The notes: a model not told the origin generated them from the sequence alone. 64,000 nt of DNA from Natronobacillus azotifigens (GCF_026805325.1 NZ_JAPRAT010000003.1:62001-126000), one strand, 5' to 3'; shown: positions 34,369-44,251, numbered from the stretch's first letter. Numbers and translations are program-made.

Positions 34369-35613
34369 TTAATGGATTATAATAAAATCTTGATTATTTT
34401 TTAGGCCCATTTGTTCGAGCTGTATCCTGATTTCATAAGAATAAATGGAAGCAATAACAATGAAATCTCGATTAGTTATGCGATTAGGATTAAAGATCGA
34501 GTATTGCTTAATCTTATTATTCCATTTAGCTGAATTGTTATCAAGAAAACCCGCTACCACTATATCATTTTTATTAAGCACATTTAAGACATGCTCACCT
34601 AAGGAGCCTGCACCAAATATAAATAGATTCTCCCGATTGTGCATTAATCTAGGAAGTAAACGACGAATCTGTTCTGAGTCGTAAGAAGGGATAAATAATT
34701 GATTCATATAATGAATTGCGCGCTGATTTCTCTGATAGATCTGTTGCATTAAAGTGTCTAAATCTCCTAAACTCTTGCTACTTAATTCAGTGTCTGATAA
34801 GAACATAGATTGCCAATCTCGAATAAACTGATCAATGTCAGGATGTTTTTCTTTTAAATAGAGATAGGCCAGTTCATGTTTGCGACGCTTTACTAAAAAT
34901 TCTTGTTCATCCTTTACTAAATCATGATAAATAATTGGTAAAGGTGAATATATTTGTTTTCGTTTATCTGGCTCTATTTTTAGCAATCTAACGGCCAACT
35001 CCATGCCGCCATGGCCATAGCGAATTTGATCGTCCCAACCACCGACCTGGAAAAAACTTTTAGCTAAAAATAGCGCATTACCTTCTAAATTCACATACGC
35101 AGGAAAATGGTTATTACCCAAATAATAAACAGTTTGTCTTGCATTAAGCGGATTATCTGTTTTGGCTAAATAAACACCACGAATACTAATGACTTCATAT
35201 GCTTGGATAAGCTCTTTATATGCCTTTATAAGCTCACAATCAGGAATACCATCATCTTCAAGAAATATTAGATACGGGGCCTTTGAAAAAGTAGCTCCCA
35301 CATTTCGCGCCAAATAAGCACCCGTATTTTGATTTAAACGTATATATGTGTCGATGTAGGGTTTTAAAGCATCAAATTCATCTATTTCCCCACCATTATC
35401 AACAAAAATAATTTCAAAAGATTGAGATTGTTTTTGTTGATTGAGTTCTCTTAAATTTATTAATGTATCTGGATGAAGTCGATATGAGATGATCACAACT
35501 GAAAAGAGTGGGTTTTGAATATCGCCTAGATATTTGACGTATTCAAAATATTGCTCGTATATTTCCAGTTTATTAGTCCAGTTTATCTGAGTTAATGCTT
35601 CTTTTAGACACAT
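34369..35613 (-). CDS. Family 2 glycosyltransferase with C-terminal Rossmann-type domain
   Basis: 414 residues. GT-A domain about 35-280: FSVVIISYRLHPDTLINLRELNQQ, IIFVDNGGEID, FLEDDGIPDCELI (metal motif EDDG) and NVGATFSKAPYLIF. Residues 330-414 form an added Rossmann-type domain: FIFGAGSLGEHVLNVLNK, VVAGFLDNNSAKW, FIVIASIYSYEIRIQLEQMG. The same added domain occurs in the next three genes. The gene is closely related to its neighbour at 35635-36894 and is probably a tandem duplicate. Confidence 0.87.
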   Translation of the reverse strand: MCLKEALTQINWTNKLEIYEQYFEYVKYLGDIQNPLFSVVIISYRLHPDTLINLRELNQQKQSQSFEIIFVDNGGEIDEFDALKPYIDTYIRLNQNTGAYLARNVGATFSKAPYLIFLEDDGIPDCELIKAYKELIQAYEVISIRGVYLAKTDNPLNARQTVYYLGNNHFPAYVNLEGNALFLAKSFFQVGGWDDQIRYGHGGMELAVRLLKIEPDKRKQIYSPLPIIYHDLVKDEQEFLVKRRKHELAYLYLKEKHPDIDQFIRDWQSMFLSDTELSSKSLGDLDTLMQQIYQRNQRAIHYMNQLFIPSYDSEQIRRLLPRLMHNRENLFIFGAGSLGEHVLNVLNKNDIVVAGFLDNNSAKWNNKIKQYSIFNPNRITNRDFIVIASIYSYEIRIQLEQMGLKNNQDFIIIH

Positions 35614-35634
35614 AAGTTTACTCCTTTCAGAACG

Positions 35635-36894
35635 CTATCCAATGATGGTTTTAAAATTCTTATTTTTAGCCCATTTGAGCTCTACTAATTGATTAACAAT
35701 CTGGTAACTCCAACTTGAAGCTATGAGAATAAAGTAGTCATCTGTTAATTGAGTTACTGGGACAATTGGCTTATCAAAAAGATATTGGTAATGAATTGAA
35801 CTGTTATTGTCGACAAAGCAGTCAATTTCAAGACCGTACCGTTTTAAGATCGTAAACGTGGTTCTCCCTTTTAAACCTGCTCCAAAAATAGCTATTTTTT
35901 TCAATGTGGATAGCGATTGAAAAAAATCGATATCATTTAAAAAGACTTTACCATCCATATATTTATGTATAGCCGTTTTATGTTGCTCTTTTATAAACTG
36001 GCAAATTTCGAGGTAACGTTCTTGACTTTTTTTATCTTTTTGCCAAGATAATGTTTCGTTAAGTGTATGATACTCGCCTATATATTGCCCCCACTTCGAA
36101 TCAAACTTCTCCCAATCAGAATATTTTTCTTTTAATTTAGTAAAAGAGGAGCGTTGCTTTTGCCTCTTCAATTCAAGCTGCTGCTCACTTATAGCATAGT
36201 CATGATAAATAATACTAATAGGGGAATAAATTTGTTTGCTCAAAGTAGGGTATTTATTTAGAATTCTAATGGCTAGTTCTTTTCCTTCTCCACCATAAAG
36301 AAGTTGATCATTCCAACCACCCACTTCAAAGAATTCATTTGCTGAGTATGAAGCATTTCCTTCAATGTCACAATAACGCGCATGAGGATCATCCCCTAAA
36401 TAATACCAGTCCTGCCGTTCATTCCATTCATTGTTACTGATAGGTAAACAAACACCCCTTACTGAGATAAGTGAATAACGTTGATGGGTGATTATATGTG
36501 ATTCGATTAAATGTTGATCAGGGATGGCATCATCTTCGAGAAATAATAAAATTGGAGCTTGAGCGAATAAAGCGCCAATATTTCTGGCGATGCATGCACC
36601 TGTATTGGTATTCAAGCGAATATATGTATCAATATACGGCATTAACGGATCAAAGCTATGCTCTGGGGCACCATTGTCGACAAAAATCACTTCAAAATCA
36701 CTAGTATTTCGTTGACTCTCCAAAGCACGTAAATTCTCGATCGTAAGCGGATGAACCCGCCATGAGATAACAACGACTGATATTTTAGGCTTTTGTCTCA
36801 TATGGATGTTTATATTTCCAACAAAATAACGGGAATAATTCCTATATTTGTACTCCCAGCCTTTATCGATCAATCGTTCTTTTAAACATTTCAT
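35635..36894 (-). CDS. Family 2 glycosyltransferase with C-terminal Rossmann-type domain (paralogue)
   Basis: 419 residues from the ATG at 36894; a GTG four codons earlier lies in the ribosome site GAGGTGA. GT-A parts: ISVVVISWRVHPLTIENLRALESQ, VIFVDNGAPE, NIGALFAQAPILLFLEDDAIPDQHLIESH, YLGDDPHARYCDIEGNASYSA. C-terminal domain from about residue 335: IAIFGAGLKGRTTFTILKRYG, DCFVDNNSS, FILIASSWSYQIVNQLVEL. It shares this plan and many motifs with the 34369 gene. The acceptor is unknown. It lies between that gene and the CDP-glycerol-type transferase, with short gaps. Confidence 0.87.
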   Translation of the reverse strand: MKCLKERLIDKGWEYKYRNYSRYFVGNINIHMRQKPKISVVVISWRVHPLTIENLRALESQRNTSDFEVIFVDNGAPEHSFDPLMPYIDTYIRLNTNTGACIARNIGALFAQAPILLFLEDDAIPDQHLIESHIITHQRYSLISVRGVCLPISNNEWNERQDWYYLGDDPHARYCDIEGNASYSANEFFEVGGWNDQLLYGGEGKELAIRILNKYPTLSKQIYSPISIIYHDYAISEQQLELKRQKQRSSFTKLKEKYSDWEKFDSKWGQYIGEYHTLNETLSWQKDKKSQERYLEICQFIKEQHKTAIHKYMDGKVFLNDIDFFQSLSTLKKIAIFGAGLKGRTTFTILKRYGLEIDCFVDNNSSIHYQYLFDKPIVPVTQLTDDYFILIASSWSYQIVNQLVELKWAKNKNFKTIIG

Positions 36895-36912
36895 TGTTCC
36901 ATTCACCTCAAA

Positions 36913-38328
36913 TCATTGGTTTAGTGAACATAAATAACGATCAATTTCGCTCCAAACGCGTAAACTGGATTGATTATCATTATATTTATGGATAAGTTTC
37001 GTTAACTCCTTTCTTTTTATTTCATAATCGTCGTTTCCTAGGAGATGATAACTAATTTCCGCCTTCAAGTTAGAATAATTGTTTACTTTAGGACCTACTG
37101 TAAAATAATCATATGGTTCAACTAAGAATCCCCTGTTTTTTTCATATTCCTTTTTATCTGGTTGAACGAAAATTGTAGGGGTGTCTAATAATAAAAGGTC
37201 AAAATAGACCGAAGAGTAGTCAGTAATTAACAAATCTGTTGCTCCAAGTACCTCATATAAATGGATACGTTGATTAATTAATAATTCGTCATTCAATAAG
37301 TTAATACGATCATGTTCAAAAATAGTTAAGTCTTTAAACTTGTTATATTCAAATGGATGTAGTTTAACGAATAAATAGGTATTATGTTCTTCGAGAAAAG
37401 CACCTAGGTCTTGTTCATCAACAAACATATCAAAGAGTTGATCCCAATTCGATTGTGTTTCGACATGTTGATCCTGCCCTTTTCTCCACGTAGGTAAATA
37501 AACAATAACGTTACCATCACCTATATTTGTATTTGTAATGTAGGATAACTTTTCTCTACAATCATCATTAAATAAAAAATCATTTCTCGGCATACCAGTT
37601 AGTTTATAGCGATTTGCTTCACTCGGGTAACAGCTATTAAAACATGTCGAATGTAATTCAGAGTATGACATAACTAAGTCTGTATAGCGTGCCTTTAGCA
37701 TATCCTGATAGCTTTGCCCGGAGAACTGATGATTCAACATTGCCCCTTTTTTTTTGAATGAGAAGCCATGCCATAGTTCTATATTAATATGGTGTTCATC
37801 ATATATCCCTCTATGATTAGATGAACAGATAACATCATACTTAGCTAGTTGATGATAATCCTCATGTTCAATCAAATCAACCTTATACTTATCTTTTATA
37901 TATGATGGCATATTCTTATATAGTGCCCATCCATTTTGGTTAGAAAAGTTATAATTAAGTAAGGCAATACTTAAAGAGGTTTGATCTTTTACGGGCTTTT
38001 TGGTAATAGTATTTGTTCCTTTACGGTATAAATCAGATAGTTGAGAAAGATGTGCCTGATAGTCAAATGGGATAATTTTATTTAATGGTACACCTAACTT
38101 AACAAGCTGTTCCGTAATTGGGATAATAGATAAGCTCGCCACTATCACAAAATCATATGTATTATCCAAAATTCGATCAGGTGAGAAAACATTATAACCA
38201 TGAAATAACTGTGATTGCTTGTCTTTGTCATTATCAACAAAAAAAAGGATTTTGGTTTGATTTCCCCTTACTCTTTCTAAAAATATTTCTCCGTTTTTAC
38301 CTGCACCAAAAACAATTATTTCTTTCAT
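36913..38328 (-). CDS. CDP-glycerol glycerophosphotransferase-like enzyme with N-terminal Rossmann-type domain
   Basis: 471 residues from the ATG at 38328 (GGA-rich site); the longer frame would overlap the upstream gene by more than 30 bp. The N-terminal domain (about 1-90) begins [19 protein letters not shown], with [10 protein letters not shown] and [20 protein letters not shown]. The C-terminal TagF/TagB-like part carries [15 protein letters not shown] (catalytic His region), [23 protein letters not shown] and [15 protein letters not shown]. Such enzymes transfer glycerol- or ribitol-phosphate, or related units, from a CDP carrier. A phosphate-linked decoration on the flagellar glycan is possible. 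Confidence 0.85.
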   Translation of the reverse strand: MKEIIVFGAGKNGEIFLERVRGNQTKILFFVDNDKDKQSQLFHGYNVFSPDRILDNTYDFVIVASLSIIPITEQLVKLGVPLNKIIPFDYQAHLSQLSDLYRKGTNTITKKPVKDQTSLSIALLNYNFSNQNGWALYKNMPSYIKDKYKVDLIEHEDYHQLAKYDVICSSNHRGIYDEHHINIELWHGFSFKKKGAMLNHQFSGQSYQDMLKARYTDLVMSYSELHSTCFNSCYPSEANRYKLTGMPRNDFLFNDDCREKLSYITNTNIGDGNVIVYLPTWRKGQDQHVETQSNWDQLFDMFVDEQDLGAFLEEHNTYLFVKLHPFEYNKFKDLTIFEHDRINLLNDELLINQRIHLYEVLGATDLLITDYSSVYFDLLLLDTPTIFVQPDKKEYEKNRGFLVEPYDYFTVGPKVNNYSNLKAEISYHLLGNDDYEIKRKELTKLIHKYNDNQSSLRVWSEIDRYLCSLNQ

Positions 38329-38359
38329 AGTATCATTCCATCCATTTGTTTTAGCTAGA

Positions 38360-39289
38360 TCAATAGCATGTTGATGAAGAAAAATGATCAATAAATTCTT
38401 GATTATGAATAAAATATTCTATATTGGCACGGATTTTTTCATCCGACCATTGCCACCAAGCAATAGCATTTAATTCTTTAATGTGTTGTTGATTAAAGCG
38501 ATACTTTAAAATTTCAGCTGGGACACCGCCTACAATAGCGTAATCAGGTACATCTTTTGTAACCACAGCACCTGCTCCAATAATGGCACCATTCCCAATT
38601 TTTATTGATGGTAACAATAAAACATGCTTACCAATCCATACATCGTGACCAATTTTTATTTTTTGATTATTTGTTGCTACATGATTGACCGAAGCCTCTT
38701 CATTCAGTAGTGGCGGAACCCTCTCATTACCATGGATAAGTGTGTTATAAAAAAAGGGGTGTGTGCTTATAAATTCAGTCGGATGATTAGGACCGGCTAT
38801 CTCAACAGTATCACTTATTGAACAGAAAGAACCAATAGACTCTATTAATGTAGAGTTCTCTTGGCAAAGCCTTTGACAGCCATAACTATATTTGCCTACT
38901 CGAACACCGTTAATCACTCTTTCTTTTCTTGTCGCTTCATCAGGTTCGACTTTAAGGAGCGCACAGAAATGGGTATGCTCTTCTAGCTGATAAATGTTTA
39001 TCAGCTGTTCTGTAATCTCTGTATAGTAGGAGCTAGCAATTAAAATAAAAATATCGTCTTTATTTTCAGTTAGTATATAATCGGGCCTGTTTATTTTCTT
39101 GTCAAAAAGCTTCTTATCCCAACGCTGCTGGTTGTTATCCAAATAGTATTGAATAGATAAACCGAATTGACCGAGAATTGGAACAAGTTGCTTACTACAT
39201 TGACCTGTACCAAAAACAACTAGCTTTTTATTTACTAATTGACCATAACGTTCGCTGATATTATGTGTTAGTATTTTAGTTATTGACAT
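38360..39289 (-). CDS. Left-handed beta-helix acetyltransferase with N-terminal Rossmann-type domain
   Basis: 309 residues. N-terminal part (about 20-110): [51 protein letters not shown]. The C-terminal part is a hexapeptide-repeat acetyltransferase of the CatB/xenobiotic type: [79 protein letters not shown], with an active-site His in GPNHP. It probably O- or N-acetylates a sugar. As the locus lacks a GNAT-type PseH, it is one candidate for the missing acetylation. It overlaps the nucleotidyltransferase gene by 14 bp. Confidence 0.85.
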   Translation of the reverse strand: MSITKILTHNISERYGQLVNKKLVVFGTGQCSKQLVPILGQFGLSIQYYLDNNQQRWDKKLFDKKINRPDYILTENKDDIFILIASSYYTEITEQLINIYQLEEHTHFCALLKVEPDEATRKERVINGVRVGKYSYGCQRLCQENSTLIESIGSFCSISDTVEIAGPNHPTEFISTHPFFYNTLIHGNERVPPLLNEEASVNHVATNNQKIKIGHDVWIGKHVLLLPSIKIGNGAIIGAGAVVTKDVPDYAIVGGVPAEILKYRFNQQHIKELNAIAWWQWSDEKIRANIEYFIHNQEFIDHFSSSTCY

Positions 39290-40013
39290 TTGGGATCACC
39301 TTACCTTTTTGAGCATGGTAAGTTTTATAATCTTTAATTGTATCAATCTCATACCAAAGACTACTATCTATTTCAAGAGGATAGACTTCTATATTTTCCT
39401 GTACTAGCTGATTAATGAGCTCATGCCAAATGACCTTACTTTTGTACAGTTTACATATATAGTTGTATAGTATTTGACGTGTATTTTCACCTTTTACCAA
39501 CAGTAAGCCAGCGGACACACCATCAGCCTTATTTAAGTCAAGGACTTTCGCTACCCGCTCAACTTGCTTATCTCTAATGATTAACTTCACTTCATCATTC
39601 TCATATATGTTTTTTTTGCTGTAGAATAAACTTGTACTAACACATTTATCTAATTGTTCAAAAACAGCATCATCATATAGTGTATCGCCATTTATGATGA
39701 CACAGTCGTTCAGCAGTACATTCTTTTTAATTGACCATAATGATGAGATAGGACCAAATTCACTATACATTACATTGAAAGCTGTACTGATCTTTATCCC
39801 CTGAATTTTTTTTAGATAGTCAACAACAATTGGTGCTTTATAGCCAGTAATAACGACTATTTCTTCAAAAAGACCTGATTTTTTTGCACAGTTAATGTTA
39901 TATTCTAATATGGTCGTGCCTTTTTGATCTATTGTCATTAATGGCTTGGGCAGATCTCTTGTTAAACTCTTTAAACGACTACCTTTTCCAGCAGCTAGAA
40001 TAAATAATTTCAT
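39276..40013 (-). CDS. Sugar/choline-phosphate nucleotidyltransferase (LicC-like)
   Basis: 245-residue nucleotidyltransferase with the signature FILAAGKGSRLKSLTRDLPKPLMTID at the N-terminus, EYNINCAKKSGLFEEIVVITGY, VIINGDTLYDD (metal Asp) and a C-terminal SSLWYEIDTIKDYKTY. The short length and YEIDT end resemble LicC-type cytidylyltransferases, which activate choline phosphate or sugar phosphates with CTP. It could supply the CDP-linked donor for the transferase at 36913. The substrate is not certain. Confidence 0.82.
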   Translation of the reverse strand: MKLFILAAGKGSRLKSLTRDLPKPLMTIDQKGTTILEYNINCAKKSGLFEEIVVITGYKAPIVVDYLKKIQGIKISTAFNVMYSEFGPISSLWSIKKNVLLNDCVIINGDTLYDDAVFEQLDKCVSTSLFYSKKNIYENDEVKLIIRDKQVERVAKVLDLNKADGVSAGLLLVKGENTRQILYNYICKLYKSKVIWHELINQLVQENIEVYPLEIDSSLWYEIDTIKDYKTYHAQKGKVIPNVNN

Positions 40014-40043
40014 AGCTATGTACAGCCCCCAACTTTATAAGCG

Positions 40044-41042
40044 TCAAATTAATTTTTCCTCTTTTAACCAGGTTCGCAAAGTTTCTTGCTCAATTGTTGG
40101 TTGTTCAAATGGTTGTGTAACCTTAATCATAGCTGGTTTAAAAGACAGAGGCTTCGCATGAAGAGATGGATAAAGCATATACATATGTTCTAACTCTGTC
40201 GCAACTTTAGCCTCATCCTCAGTCATTAATTCCTCATATCTTTTTTCACCTGGTCTAATACCAATTTCTCTAATCTTTATTTCTTCTTTTATGTGATATT
40301 TTTTTGTTACTAAATCAATCATAACTTGAACCAAGTCGTTAAGCTTTACGATAGGCATTTTCAGAACAAATACCTCTCCACCTTTTGCCAATTGATTAGC
40401 TTGAAGTATGAGTTCAACGGCTTGAGTAGGCGTCATCATATATCTAATCATATTTAAATCAGTTACAGTGAGCATTTGTTTATCAAGGATCTGTTGCTTA
40501 AATAAAGGTATGACTGATCCCCTAGAACCCATGACGTTCCCAAATCGAACAGAAGAAAAAATCGTCCTTTTGCTACCTTTCTGGTTTTCTGCTGCCGACA
40601 TAAGCCTCTCTGCCGTGAGCTTTGTTGCCCCATAAACATTGGTGGGGGAAATTGCTTTATCAGTACTTGTAAATATAACCTTTTCTACACCAGCACGTAA
40701 TGCTGTTTGAATGACATTCTGAGTGCCGGTAATATTTGTCTGAACTGCTTCAAAAGGATTATATTCACAGGCTGAGACATGCTTCATAGCCGCTAAATGA
40801 AATACATAATCAATATTCTCCATAGCCATTAATAATCGTTTCTCATCTCTTATATCTCCGATCAAATATCGGATATTGTCGAAATTGGCCATTTCTTGTT
40901 GAAGCTCAAATTGCTTATATTCATCTCGACTAAAAATTCGTATTACTTTTGGTTGATATTCAATTAATACACTGAGTAATTTTTTACCTATTGTCCCTGT
41001 ACCACCCAATATTAATATGGATTTATTTTGATATAAATTCAA
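40044..41042 (-). CDS. pseB: PseB, UDP-GlcNAc 4,6-dehydratase (inverting)
   Basis: 332 residues from a TTG at 41042, six bases after AGGTGA; the GTG upstream lies in that site. NAD site ILGGTGTIGKKLL, then RIFSRDEYKQFELQQEM, HLAAMKHVSACEYNPFEAV, catalytic STDKAISPTNVYGATKLTAER (Asp-Lys and Tyr-x-x-x-Lys) and RFGNVMGSRGSVIPLF. The short FlaA1/PseB form without membrane helices catalyses the first step of pseudaminic acid synthesis, 4,6-dehydration with C5 inversion. It overlaps the end of the maf gene by 20 bp. Confidence 0.92.
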   Translation of the reverse strand: MNLYQNKSILILGGTGTIGKKLLSVLIEYQPKVIRIFSRDEYKQFELQQEMANFDNIRYLIGDIRDEKRLLMAMENIDYVFHLAAMKHVSACEYNPFEAVQTNITGTQNVIQTALRAGVEKVIFTSTDKAISPTNVYGATKLTAERLMSAAENQKGSKRTIFSSVRFGNVMGSRGSVIPLFKQQILDKQMLTVTDLNMIRYMMTPTQAVELILQANQLAKGGEVFVLKMPIVKLNDLVQVMIDLVTKKYHIKEEIKIREIGIRPGEKRYEELMTEDEAKVATELEHMYMLYPSLHAKPLSFKPAMIKVTQPFEQPTIEQETLRTWLKEEKLI

Positions 41043-43572
41043 AGTGATCACCTATATCTTTCAAAAGTGAATTTTTTATACGATCCAGCTGTTTTTGAAT
41101 AAAGAGTTCCTCAAGAACTCGGTGCCCACCCTGCTTCAAGCGATGCAAATGAATATTATCATGTCCTTCCAGCCTTGAAGCATGAAATTGATCAAGCTCA
41201 TTATCTTCAGCATAGTAAATATCAATAAGTTTTTTTTCCTTATTTGTCAATAATACTTTTAAATCAGGTAGCTCTTCCATAATATTAATCTCTAATTCTT
41301 CTTGCCATCTATTATCATCGTATGTTTTTTTATTCCGCTCATCTAAAAAGGTTGGCGGGGCAAAAGCAATAATCTGATTTACTTCTTTTAGATTTAATCC
41401 GTACCTAATTGCTGCATAGCCTCCTGTGGATGCTCCTGCTAGGATGATTTTTTTAGCATTGGATCGTTTAATCAATTTTTTTAGATAGTAAGACATTTTA
41501 TTGCTTTCATCTATATCGGATATGCCTTTTAGACCAGATTGAAACGCTGATTGTTTTAAGTCTCTCAAAAAAACTATCTTATAACCAGAAAACACTTCAC
41601 CAAAAAAGGCGTTAATTGGCATTCCTAATCCACCAAACAAACCCGAAAATACAATTACTAATCGGTCATTTCTTTCAGTAAAATCAATAACTGCACTCTT
41701 ACTTTTATCATTTAAGTAATGGTTAAGGAACTTTTTATTATTAGAATTAATCGATATTTCTGCTGATTGATTTAAATCTTTGATATGATTAAGCTTATAT
41801 TGATAAGTAATGATTGTTTTGCTTATTGCGTTTACCAATGGTTCAACTGCTTCTTCTAAATAACGTTTGATACTATCTGATGTTGATAAGTCGCTATTTG
41901 CTATAGTTCTTGAAAGTTGATGAGATTCATTAACAACAATAGGATTAATTAAATATTGATATGCCTTTTGCTCAAACAACATCTGTAACCGTTGTTGAAT
42001 TTCAGCAAAAAAAGCTGTGGTTTGTTTCCTGGAATCAAACTTGTTTAGTTGCTTATATATTCTATCCAATTGCTCTTCATGCAACAGAAATACTTTTTTA
42101 AAATTCTTAATAGTTTCGTTAAAATCTTGTCTATTTAAACTTCTAGATCGGAAACTCGATATTATTTCTTCTTGTTTATCTAAAGTGCTTAATTCATTTT
42201 CAACAAGATCAGCATTTTTATAAGGGATTCCCTCAATTTTAGCACCATAAAGTGATAAGTTAACAACACTAAAATTTTCATATTGTTTAACTGTTTCTTC
42301 AATATATTGCTTCATAACTTTAAAGCTTTTATTTGTTTCGACTAATTGACCTTTATTATTCTCTATATGCTCCATTTGCATCTTATGTTTCGCTAGCAGT
42401 TTCCCACTTTTATTCGTAGGATATACTGCTTTTGCTTGATATTGATCACCAATAAAGCACAAATCTTGACCAATTAAGAAGACTTCATTAACCCCTAATT
42501 TATACAGAAGATCGAGGGTAACAGCTGTAACAGTCGGGGCATCGTTGACGATATCTTCCGGATTAATTGTACTAAGATAAGAAGAGATATAGTCTTTAGA
42601 CATAATCATATGAGCCTTGGGCCCCTTATACTCCTTAACAATTTTAGGATGAATTGTTGTACCAAATATTAAAGGAACATCTAATGCTAAGGCAGGTTGC
42701 ATATTCTTATAATTACCTTCTCCAGGATCGTATGATGTAACAAAGTCTGGTTTAATATGATTGTTAACCAAAAAATTAATACTTGTTCCAGCAGCAATTA
42801 TTAAGGCTTTCTTTTCTTCACTGACTCGTTTAAGGAAGGCAATATGATGTTCAAGTGATGGTCCAGAAGCAACTAAAATCACTTGTTTATCGGCAAACTG
42901 TTGTTTATATGACATGATGTTGTCGGTGCTTTGGATCATAGCAAGGTTCTCTAACGCATTGAACAGCCATAAGTCACCAAAGGTATTATGCGATTTAAGC
43001 ATTGATTGATAATCAATAAACATTTTCTTGAATAATTGCATGATATAATGATATTCGTCTTTATATAACGTCTGATACTTAGGGATGTGTAGGAATTTCC
43101 AATTGTTATCAAACTTATCTAAAATTCGTTTAAAAAAAGAAGATATCTCTACTTCACGATAACCGATGATAAGGTCATCAATATTTTTAATGAATCCAGG
43201 TTTGTCTAGAAGTGAAAAAAAAGCAAGTACCGTATGAGGATTAGGTTCAATAATATGAAATCTAACCTTAGGAAACTTGTTATAAAGTGCTTGAAGATGA
43301 TAGCCTAATCCTAAGCCAAATAAAATAATATGATTAGGTTCGGACTCAATTGTTGATACCCATCGTTCCACTTCTTCAATTGGGTTAAACTTACTATATA
43401 AATTAACTATTTTACCGTCATGAACTTGTGATAAAATCATCTTATTAATTTTTTTTGCTTTAGTGATCTGGACATTGCTAACCTCTAAATTAATCTCATC
43501 CAATTGTTTAGCAACCTGAGAGGAAAATAGCTTTGCATGTTTTAGTGCTAGTTGTTTAGAAATTTGATTCAT
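41023..43572 (-). CDS. maf: Maf-type flagellin glycosyltransferase with C-terminal alpha/beta-hydrolase-like domain
   Basis: 849 residues from the ATG at 43572, directly after the stop of the upstream gene; a start at 43638 would overlap it. The N-terminal and central parts match motility-associated factor (Maf, DUF115/MptE-like): HIILFGLGLGYHLQAL, HIIEPNPHTVLAFFSLLD, QVILVASGPSLEHHIAFL, VTSYDPGEGNYKN, VFLIGQDLCFIGDQYQAK. Maf proteins move pseudaminic acid onto flagellin Ser/Thr in the cytoplasm. From about residue 650 there is an extra domain, LVIVFSGLFGGLGMPINAFF with nucleophile-elbow-like ILAGASTGGYAAIRYGL and a late GGHRVLEELF, as in serine hydrolases. Confidence 0.88.
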   Translation of the reverse strand: MNQISKQLALKHAKLFSSQVAKQLDEINLEVSNVQITKAKKINKMILSQVHDGKIVNLYSKFNPIEEVERWVSTIESEPNHIILFGLGLGYHLQALYNKFPKVRFHIIEPNPHTVLAFFSLLDKPGFIKNIDDLIIGYREVEISSFFKRILDKFDNNWKFLHIPKYQTLYKDEYHYIMQLFKKMFIDYQSMLKSHNTFGDLWLFNALENLAMIQSTDNIMSYKQQFADKQVILVASGPSLEHHIAFLKRVSEEKKALIIAAGTSINFLVNNHIKPDFVTSYDPGEGNYKNMQPALALDVPLIFGTTIHPKIVKEYKGPKAHMIMSKDYISSYLSTINPEDIVNDAPTVTAVTLDLLYKLGVNEVFLIGQDLCFIGDQYQAKAVYPTNKSGKLLAKHKMQMEHIENNKGQLVETNKSFKVMKQYIEETVKQYENFSVVNLSLYGAKIEGIPYKNADLVENELSTLDKQEEIISSFRSRSLNRQDFNETIKNFKKVFLLHEEQLDRIYKQLNKFDSRKQTTAFFAEIQQRLQMLFEQKAYQYLINPIVVNESHQLSRTIANSDLSTSDSIKRYLEEAVEPLVNAISKTIITYQYKLNHIKDLNQSAEISINSNNKKFLNHYLNDKSKSAVIDFTERNDRLVIVFSGLFGGLGMPINAFFGEVFSGYKIVFLRDLKQSAFQSGLKGISDIDESNKMSYYLKKLIKRSNAKKIILAGASTGGYAAIRYGLNLKEVNQIIAFAPPTFLDERNKKTYDDNRWQEELEINIMEELPDLKVLLTNKEKKLIDIYYAEDNELDQFHASRLEGHDNIHLHRLKQGGHRVLEELFIQKQLDRIKNSLLKDIGDHFEFISK

Positions 43573-43576
43573 TGTT

Positions 43577-44125
43577 TCATTCCAACTCCAATGATAAAAG
43601 TTCTTTTTTGTATCGTTCCATCCAAGGTAACCACTCATATTTCAACAAATCTGCACAGTCTGTTGTATCATGTAATTCTAATGTCTCCATAAGTTCTTTT
43701 AACATATCAACGTGGTTTTCTAGTAATTTATCAAAATTAAGATTAATTGCTACATTTAATAGATACTCAATACCTTCAATTAAATCATGTAATACGTCTG
43801 TTAAGTTCATATTCTCTTCAGAGGTATATAGCCTATCAATTACACTTGGTAAATTCTTTTCAATCTGAATAACATAGTCTAGGGTAGTATCTTTCATTTC
43901 TTTTAACACAACAAGTAAATCTTCTGTATGCAATTCTAGTCGTGCGTCCGTATTCGCATTAATCTTTATATCATCTAACCAGTCCCCAGTGACCTTGTTG
44001 CCATTTAACACGTAATTACTTGTAATAATAAGTTGTTGATTCACTATCCACCCTTCTATATTTTGGATAATAGAATCTATATCTTTTGAATCTGTTATTA
44101 ATTGTTGATTTATGTATACCTTCAT
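43577..44125 (-). CDS. Unknown acidic protein between hag and maf
   Basis: 182 residues from the ATG at 44125 (AGTGAGGTGA site; the GTG three codons upstream falls inside the site). The N-terminal half appears strand-rich (KVYINQQLITDSKDIDSIIQNIEGWIVNQQLI), including a dimeric-looking repeat of QQLI. The C-terminal half is helical and acidic (MNLTDVLHDLIEGIEYLLNVAINLNFDKLLENHVDMLKELMETLE). No membrane segment and no family is recognised. Its stop lies 4 bp from the maf start. Position suggests a factor that works with Maf, perhaps a chaperone or adaptor holding flagellin for glycosylation; this is inference from context only. Confidence 0.75.
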   Translation of the reverse strand: MKVYINQQLITDSKDIDSIIQNIEGWIVNQQLIITSNYVLNGNKVTGDWLDDIKINANTDARLELHTEDLLVVLKEMKDTTLDYVIQIEKNLPSVIDRLYTSEENMNLTDVLHDLIEGIEYLLNVAINLNFDKLLENHVDMLKELMETLELHDTTDCADLLKYEWLPWMERYKKELLSLELE

Positions 44126-44218
44126 TTTTATCACCTCACTTATATTATCGGCAATACTGCTGTATTCTTAATTATATCAAACAAATTATCACAAACAAAA
44201 GTACTTCATCATAATCAT

Positions 44219-44251
44219 AGAAAAAAGCCATCTGTTTTCAGATGACTTTTT
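44219..44251 (-). terminator. Terminator of hag
   Basis: GTCATCTG AAAA CAGATGGC hairpin followed by T6 on the minus strand, about 12 bp beyond the flagellin stop. It separates the strongly expressed hag from the glycosylation genes. Confidence 0.9.

Noticed and set aside
26610..41042. Legionaminic or sialic acid pathway
   Set aside because: PseB, PseC, PseG and PseI signatures fit pseudaminic acid better; no NeuC/LegG-type epimerase was seen.
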